Positions 60,801-64,000 of a stretch of DNA of 64,000 bases are shown in pieces. The notes beneath the pieces were generated by a model. It was not told the origin of the DNA. It saw only the letters and a list, made by a program, of their open reading frames with translations, and did no database searches. The position numbers were made by a program, and so were the translations under genes. The first letter of the stretch is position 1; every line of letters starts with the position of its first letter. Source of the DNA: Psettodes erumei (Eukaryota; Chordata; Actinopteri; Pleuronectiformes; Psettodidae); NCBI GenBank assembly GCA_016785225.1, contig JAFBJZ010000771.1, positions 2,490,501-2,554,500 of the forward strand. The letters run 5' to 3'.

Positions 60801-63463
60801 TATTTCTGGAGATTTTCCGTCCTTTTCATTTCTTTTCCTTCTTACCTTTTCTCTCTTCTCCCCCTCCTTGTATTGTGTCCATCACCCCCTACCCCCCCAC
60901 AGGTATTTAACCCCTCGCTCCAAAACAGAGTTTTATGATGTAACTAAATGGGTAGAAGATGTGAATAAAAACACTGAAGGACCTTACCTTAGGTATTACC
61001 TCAGACCATGTCCTGTATCTCCCATGCTTGTCTGAAACCCCCTCACTTTTTGATTTGACTTTTGAATTATGGTTTGGTCAATGAAAGTAAGAATAAGTGC
61101 TGATTTCTTGCTGAGGAAGTTTGAAAGTAATATCTGAGCGAGATCATTCTTGACAGCTGGCATGTTGTGACTTGGAGTTCATAAACAGGGTTGCTGTTGA
61201 GCATTAAAAAAAGATTTTCAGCTTTACATTATATCATATTTCTTGCCCAGTTTCAATGACGATATTTTTTTCCTTTTTTAACAGCTGCATTTTACTTTGC
61301 AGATTTCTTTTATGTCCTGCTTTACTGTACTGATGCAAAAATGGCTCTTACTGCCTGTGCTAGTGTTATAGTTATAATTCAGTCATTTATTCCTAATTTC
61401 TCCTCATCCACTCCTTTGCTTCTCTCCCCCAGCCTCTTGTTACCTCTGCATGTTCAGTATTGTCATGTCAGTAAGTGTCTGTGTATGCGTATGTGTATGT
61501 GTGTGTGTGTCGGCCCAGCCTCCTTCCCAGTGACCTCAGGTGCCTTCGCAACAGTACGATCACTGTGGAGCCAAACATTTTGGCCGTTGCTCTGACATCA
61601 TAACTGAGCCACTGTGACAAACTGTTGGCCACCACTGTTATCGTGCCCAAGGTCTATAGATGTTCACAAACATGAAGAGGAAGCTCATGGGCTCACTGGC
61701 TCTCCAGAGCACTTGTCCTGTGTCAGGGAGCCAACTGTTTCTTCACTCCCAACAAACTAAATGCCACCAAACAGCCAATCAGCATTGTAATCTATAGACC
61801 TTCACTGTGTCCAGGTGCATATTCTTGCCCCTGCCCCTGTTAAAATATTTATTCGATGACAGAAAAAAAAAAAGTGCAATAGAGTGGAGAGATGCGGAGG
61901 GTTGTCAGGCTTATCGGGTTTCCAGAACAAAAAATTTTACTAATTTTTCTGTGACATTACAAGAATCTGTTTCATTTTGATATTTTTATCTAAAAATTGC
62001 ACAAACATGTAATTACAACATAATAACAACATTAAAGAGCAGAACAGAAGAGGCACAAAATATGATAAAAGCAACAAACAATGGAAAGAGGTGATCACAT
62101 TCTCCCTCGAGTATCTCAGGATATGCTATAAGCTTGTGAACTGCGATTGTTTTTGTTAAAAAGATTGTGAAATGATTTTTCAGGAAGATTGTCCGCTACT
62201 AAATACAAGAGATGTTGCTGTTAAGCACACAGAGCAGGCTTTTTGTGTCTGTTTCACCGTCCTCTCCCTCTGAATCTCTCAGTCTGTTGTTCTCACCCAG
62301 CTCCGGTCTGGTCTGCCGTCCCAGTCACCTCATCATACTCACTGCTCCTTGCAGCATTCATTCAAACACACTCACTGTTCCAACTCTTGACTTACTGCAC
62401 TCCGGCTCCAGCTGATAGCAGGAGTTGCCTTTAGCAGCATGCTATTTTTCCCCCACACAGCTAAAGGTATATTCCTGCAAATTCTGTTTGTGTTGTCCTT
62501 GCAAAGATTATAAAAAAGTAATTTTGCAGCACGGTCAAGTATGTGAGCTACGGGAGACTATGACTATGTCCACACCGCTGCTGGGTACTGTGTACTGCTT
62601 CATAAAGAATTAGATACTGTGTGCAGAGGTTGCCCCTAAAAGCAGAGTTATGGTCTTATTTTTGAACAGAGTAAAGGATCTGTCCATCTGCACTTTTGGC
62701 AAAGCAACAATAAGCACTTTTAAGAGCAACCGCTCTATGCAGGAAGATGAACACTGACTAATTAGAGCAGCTCAAGGAGGTTGTTGCCCAAAGTCACAGA
62801 TCTAACATTAGCTCAACCTCCTCAGTCTAACCTAATTTTTCCATCTGTGTCTTTGGCCAACTTAATCCTATGCCAGCAAAAAAGGGAGGGGCAATATTTT
62901 AATAATATCCACTTCCTCTTTTCCCCAGGACACTATCTCCTGCAAAGTCTCCCACTTCCTCTACTGGATCTATTGCATCCAGCAGAAAGTACCCGTACCC
63001 CATGCCCCCTCTCCCCGATGACCAGAGGAAAGCCAACAGGCAGAGTGCCAGGGCAAGTATCAATCAGGAGCACATTATATAATTCAAAAACATTATAGCA
63101 CTGATCAGGTCAAGATGACTGATTTTTAATACAGTGGAATGTCTGTGCTGGTTGGCACAAAATAGGGCAGTTTGTTCTAGATGCTGAGTGTCTTCATGTT
63201 CAAAGTGAATTGGAATCAGGGATGTGGACCAGGCTGGACCTGGATCCGCAGCTCGAGCTGTTTGTTGACAGAAATTCTACTTTTATGTGTTCTTGTGTTT
63301 TTAAGACAAGCGTAATCCTTTATGTACAAAGACAAAACTGAATGCATGTAAATAGGAAGTGAGGTGACTGTCCAACAGTCTGAGAAATGTTAAAATGTCT
63401 TTCTTTTCTCTTTTTTTCCCCCTCCCTCCTCTCATCCATCAGCTGTGGGAGACTTCAATATAA
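16694..63463 (+). CDS. adam22: adam22, non-catalytic ADAM metallopeptidase domain 22
   Basis: Thirty-two coding exons join in frame: 2850 nt, 949 residues plus TAA, with the short form of exon 27 and cassette exon 30. Domain order: signal peptide (1-25), prodomain ending in furin site RRKKR (223-227), inactive metalloprotease domain, disintegrin, cysteine-rich, EGF-like, one membrane span (about 737-758), and a cytoplasmic tail with two RSNS motifs and C-terminal ETSI. The human protein is about 906 residues. Identity rests on near-continuous similarity to human ADAM22 ([76 protein letters not shown]). Family knowledge: synaptic receptor for LGI1/LGI4 that ties them to PSD-95-family scaffolds. 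Exons are listed in the sub-features. The gene hosts cldn12 on the opposite strand in intron 6 and is compact (47 kb) next to the roughly 270 kb human gene. Confidence 0.96.
17251..20396 (+). other. adam22 intron 2
   Basis: Starts with a purine-rich AGG/GA tract (17273-17323). The rest is unique-looking intron sequence without a supported gene or RNA. Confidence 0.7.
17273..17323. repeat. (AGG)n/(GA)n purine tract
   Basis: GGA/AGG trinucleotides grading into GA dinucleotides, about 20 nt after the adam22 exon 2 donor. Confidence 0.93.
21029..21062. repeat. TG microsatellite
   Basis: About 16 uninterrupted TG units in adam22 intron 3. Confidence 0.97.
21925..22066 (-). repeat. Degraded fish interspersed repeat (SINE-like)
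   Basis: The phrases GACAGGAAACATGGG, GAATTGGAACCACAGCC and CCCCAACCACTGGGGAACC resemble a widespread fish repeat that reads '...gacaggaaa... gattcgaacc... accactgagc' and looks tRNA-derived in the reverse direction. Recognised from memory, diverged. Confidence 0.45.
22900..23256 (+). repeat. Teleost interspersed repeat, copy 1
   Basis: Contains GAATGGATTGCTATGATATT, TTGGTACAGACAGTCATG, GATGAATCCCTTTGTGATCC, GGTTTATGACCAAATATTAG and GCTAACACGC, in the order I recognise from an abundant percomorph repeat. No coding capacity. Class unknown to me. Confidence 0.6.
23296..23400 (+). repeat. Degraded teleost repeat
   Basis: TATCCATCTATCCATCC, then ACGCAGGGTCATGGGGCTG and AGAGGCAGGGTATACCCTTG. This resembles the fish repeat with '...actcagggtcgcggggg... 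gcggggtacaccctg'. Diverged fragment. Confidence 0.45.
33150..33316 (+). mobile_element. Tc1/mariner-like remnant
   Basis: ACCCAACATCAG, CTCACTAAT, CCTGCAGCCAGGTTCCAAAA, GATGGCTGTTAAAGCAGC and TTTCCACATACTTTTA occur in the order of a common non-autonomous Tc1-like fish element. The ancestral transposase tail reads '...IPAARFQNLVES...VEAVIAA'. The reading frame is broken by stops and no terminal repeats are intact. Confidence 0.5.
33697..33714. repeat. Perfect 18-bp palindrome
   Basis: TTTACCACCGGTGGTAAA equals its own reverse complement. Confidence 0.95.
33860..33922. repeat. CA microsatellite, compound
   Basis: Nineteen CA units followed by interrupted ACATACACA variants. Confidence 0.97.
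35840..35865. repeat. GA microsatellite
   Basis: About 13 GA units. Confidence 0.95.
36804..36841. repeat. Inverted repeat, 13-bp perfect stem, 12-nt loop
   Basis: TGGACTGGCTGAC at 36804-36816 is exactly complementary to GTCAGCCAGTCCA at 36829-36841, with a 12-nt spacer. It would form a stable hairpin in the pre-mRNA. Confidence 0.93.
39869..39900. repeat. TG microsatellite
   Basis: TG units with one TGCG interruption. Confidence 0.95.
40335..40470 (-). repeat. Teleost interspersed repeat, copy 2 (reverse orientation)
   Basis: GTCAGAGGATCATTATAATC, TTAGGATTCATCTTCTGTGG, ACATTTCATAATAATCC and GTTGTTGTGATATTTTAGCC are the reverse complement of the kind of sequence seen in copy 1 at 22900-23060. 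Same family, diverged. Confidence 0.55.
40711..40740. repeat. GT microsatellite ending in a G run
   Basis: About 11 GT units then eight G residues. Confidence 0.95.
43165..44312 (-). CDS. cldn12: cldn12, claudin-12, nested in adam22 intron 6
   Basis: Two coding exons on -: 44094-44312 and 43165-43995, GT-AG intron of 98 nt, phase 0, 349 residues plus TAA. Four membrane segments: near residues 10-31, 84-105, in the stretch CHLVAGMFLFLGGAIAIAPS, and in FAVYVSIGCSGGLMLAALLM. The first extracellular loop has the claudin signature (WRVTRL ... YDGLWAKCVKQDGYSGC). The joins WYSKVDQLDLRLLQF and VNSAGCHLVAG, and the C-terminal STRSRMSAIEIDIPV, match claudin-12. Human claudin-12 is about 244 residues; the extra length lies in a Pro/Gln/Ser/Tyr-rich cytoplasmic tail with four SYAPSQ repeats. 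The C-terminus (LTQGD) is not a PDZ ligand, as is typical of claudin-12. The ATG exon is preceded on - by TTCCTGTCAG, a possible acceptor, so an untranslated first exon is likely. Role: tight-junction membrane protein. Confidence 0.94.
43258..43333 (-). repeat. cldn12: 18-bp coding tandem repeat in cldn12 (SYAPSQ)
   Basis: About four copies of an 18-bp unit (GCGAGGGAGCGTAGCTCT on +), nearly identical, encoding SYAPSQ. The unit is a multiple of three, so copy-number change keeps frame. Confidence 0.92.
44562..44593. repeat. CA microsatellite
   Basis: About 15 CA units upstream (on -) of the cldn12 start. Confidence 0.96.
45840..46110 (-). promoter_or_regulatory. Possible cldn12 promoter / first exon
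   Basis: A relatively GC-rich, CpG-containing stretch (around 45930-46090) stands out in AT-rich intron 6, about 1.6 kb upstream of the cldn12 start on the minus strand. No direct transcription signal is visible. Confidence 0.25.
48129..49874 (+). other. adam22 intron 10
   Basis: Contains one degraded SINE-like repeat (48983-49090) and a short GT tract near 49759-49778. No exon or RNA recognised. Confidence 0.65.
48983..49090 (-). repeat. Degraded fish interspersed repeat (SINE-like), copy 2
   Basis: AGTCAGACAGGAAACAAGGG, GTATGACAGGCAGCAAAGG and CCCCAGCTGTAATCAAA follow the same order as the repeat at 21925-22066. Diverged. Confidence 0.45.
51541..51564. repeat. GT microsatellite
   Basis: Twelve GT units in adam22 intron 14. 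Confidence 0.96.
54271..54342. repeat. CT-rich / CTCA low-complexity tract
   Basis: CT dinucleotides then CTCACTCA units, ending about 68 nt before the exon 15 acceptor. Confidence 0.93.
54518..54537. repeat. CA repeat next to exon 15 donor
   Basis: About ten CA units starting 9 nt after the donor GTATGA. Confidence 0.93.
54589..55497 (+). other. adam22: adam22 disintegrin domain, exons 16-19
   Basis: Exons 54589-54660, 54740-54832, 55237-55317, 55447-55497. The cysteine pattern CGNGFVEPGEECDCG ... NCCKKCTLTQ ... CSNGLCCNNC ... VCRDAVNDCDIPENC is the classical disintegrin fold. The integrin loop reads RDAVNDCD, not RGD. Confidence 0.93.
55604..56453 (+). other. adam22: adam22 cysteine-rich domain, exons 20-23
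   Basis: Exons 55604-55667, 55768-55873, 55960-56079, 56285-56453. GRCFNGRCKTKDRQCKYIWG, then [48 protein letters not shown]. Phases run 1-2-2-0 and close exactly. Confidence 0.93.
56456..56471. repeat. CA repeat overlapping exon 23 donor
   Basis: The donor itself reads GGG|GTACACACACAC, so the CA run begins at intron position +3. Confidence 0.93.
56694..57680 (+). other. adam22: adam22 EGF-like and transmembrane exons 24-25
   Basis: Exon 24 (56694-56805) completes the EGF-like module (CSGHGVCSNELKCVCYLGW, then TGEDC). Exon 25 (57590-57680) encodes TNIIIGAIVGSILFLALI followed by LAVTAWCY, a single membrane span. Confidence 0.93.
57807..57840. repeat. (ATG)n trinucleotide repeat
   Basis: Eleven ATG units, 41 nt upstream of exon 26. 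Confidence 0.95.
57881..57934 (+). other. adam22: adam22 exon 26, 54-nt juxtamembrane exon
   Basis: Good acceptor (CTCTTCACAG), donor CCG|GTTTGC, phase 2 in and out, so inclusion or skipping keeps frame. It encodes SYRQRRYVESEVHRRFCR. The first residues match human NYREQR; the remaining dozen are not in the human sequence I remember. It could be a fish-specific or little-used alternative segment. Confidence 0.7.
57988..58196 (+). repeat. Teleost interspersed repeat
   Basis: AGGTACAGTATTTCAC, TAGTACTTGAGTAAATATAC and TATTTTCTACCACTG resemble the fish repeat that ends '...acttgagtaaatgtacttagttactttccaccactg'. It lies between exons 26 and 27. Recognised from memory. Confidence 0.5.
58513..58713 (+). 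other. adam22: adam22 exon 27 with two alternative donors
   Basis: The short form ends at 58620 (SSKKR, donor GTCAGC). The long form ends at 58713 (donor GTGTGC) and adds 31 in-frame residues beginning SACLSHLQICTLSF and containing SISQN. That extension resembles a human ADAM22 isoform insert (SAFLSHFQIS..., SISQNISLF), so both donors are probably used. Confidence 0.85.
59117..59628 (+). other. adam22: adam22 exons 28-29, cytoplasmic 14-3-3 motif region
   Basis: Exons 59117-59217 and 59562-59628 encode [29 protein letters not shown] and FRARSNSTE. The two RSNS motifs correspond to the serine sites through which ADAM22 binds 14-3-3 proteins in mammals. Confidence 0.9.
59629..60902 (+). other. 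adam22 intron 29
   Basis: 1.3 kb, ending in a strong pyrimidine tract before exon 30. Nothing else recognised. Confidence 0.6.
60903..60992 (+). other. adam22: adam22 exon 30, conserved cassette exon
   Basis: 90 nt, phase 2 in and out. Encodes YLTPRSKTEFYDVTKWVEDV then NKNTEGPYLR, close to the alternatively included human segment containing WVEDVNKNTEGPY. Skipping joins STE directly to TLSPAKSP and keeps frame. Confidence 0.88.
60993..62928 (+). other. adam22 intron 30
   Basis: 1.9 kb with a TG-rich patch near 61480-61510. No supported exon. Confidence 0.6.
62929..63463 (+). other. adam22: adam22 exons 31-32, tail and PDZ ligand
   Basis: Exon 31 (62929-63052) encodes TLSPAKSPTSSTGSIASSRK, YPYPMPPLPDD (proline-rich) and NRQSAR. 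Exon 32 (63443-63463) encodes only LWETSI and the stop. ETSI is a class I PDZ ligand. The intervening intron begins GCAAGT, not GT. Confidence 0.92.
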
Positions 63464-64000
63464 CAGCCATCTTACCCACTCTTCAAAAGACCTTAAGGAA
63501 CTACACTTTTCTCTCCTTTTCTATGAATGAAAAACACAAAATGAAACAAAATTGACTCAAAACGACTGAAGAAAGAGAGAACCCCCACCCCCCACTGGAG
63601 TGGAAATAGGCAAGAGTATGTGTGAATCAGTGTGTACCGAGCTGTCCGGCTGGACATTCTGAGGATCGCTACCAGACGATGCAGAGTGCCGGAGGTGAAA
63701 CCTCCACATCTACTCCAGACCAGCTGGAGCTCAGACTGAGCTGTTCCCGTCTGCTCAGGCCTCACCCATAGGACTGTAAACCCCACCACTCCAACTCAAC
63801 CCCCTTCCTACCTGTCCCCGAAACCTTAAACCTTGACACCTCCTCTTTAATTTGTCTCTCATCACGCTTACTTCGACAACACTGTCTCCTGAGTTGTTCA
63901 AAGCTGCTCTGTTTAAAAAAAAAAAAGGGGGCGGCAGATCCAGGAGGTCATTGCTTAATGCTGCATCGCTGGATTTATCGGATCATTTTTGACGCACGTG
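63464..64000 (+). other. adam22: adam22 3' UTR (start)
   Basis: Sequence after the TAA stop. No polyadenylation signal of the canonical form is evident before the window ends. Confidence 0.6.

Noticed and set aside
60628..61035. 135-residue frame containing exon 30
   Set aside because: Only 60903-60992 is exon; the upstream part is a pyrimidine-rich intron end.
1..64000. A novel defence, biosynthetic or mobile multi-gene system
   Set aside because: All supported coding sequence belongs to five known vertebrate genes. The remaining DNA is intron, UTR or repeat, with no unexplained conserved frame.

Overview
This is a gene-dense stretch of vertebrate nuclear DNA, almost certainly from a ray-finned (teleost, probably percomorph) fish. 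The genes are split into many short exons with GT-AG introns. There are abundant CA/TG microsatellites, and several interspersed repeats of types I recognise from fish genomes. No bacterial, viral or plasmid features were seen. Exons were rebuilt by hand from splice sites, reading-phase bookkeeping and remembered vertebrate orthologues; for every gene the summed exon lengths close to an intact frame.

Layout: (1) 1-6800, rundc3b on +, missing its first coding exon, which lies upstream of the window. (2) 7415-10180, slc25a40 on -, nine coding exons, a mitochondrial carrier. (3) 10181-11531, a head-to-head promoter region shared with dbf4, with an E2F-like site. (4) 11532-14902, dbf4 on +, twelve coding exons, the regulatory subunit of the Cdc7 replication kinase. 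(5) 16694-63463, adam22 on +, about 32 coding exons over 47 kb, a catalytically dead neuronal ADAM that anchors LGI ligands to PSD-95 scaffolds. (6) 43165-44312, cldn12 on -, a claudin nested inside adam22 intron 6.

The order and strands rundc3b(+) slc25a40(-) dbf4(+) adam22(+) match the human 7q21.12 block as I remember it. In human, CLDN12 is a separate gene a few megabases away, so its nesting here is notable. The genes do not form one pathway: they are a conserved syntenic block, with slc25a40 and dbf4 sharing a promoter region. The adam22 cytoplasmic tail carries several alternative-splicing signatures: a conserved alternative donor, a conserved cassette exon, an unexplained 54-nt exon, and a GC-AG last intron before a six-codon exon holding the PDZ ligand.

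I found no evidence of a novel multi-gene system. The most interesting items are the nested cldn12 with its expanded SYAPSQ-repeat tail, the adam22 splice architecture, two perfect intronic inverted repeats, and the microsatellites that sit directly on splice sites.
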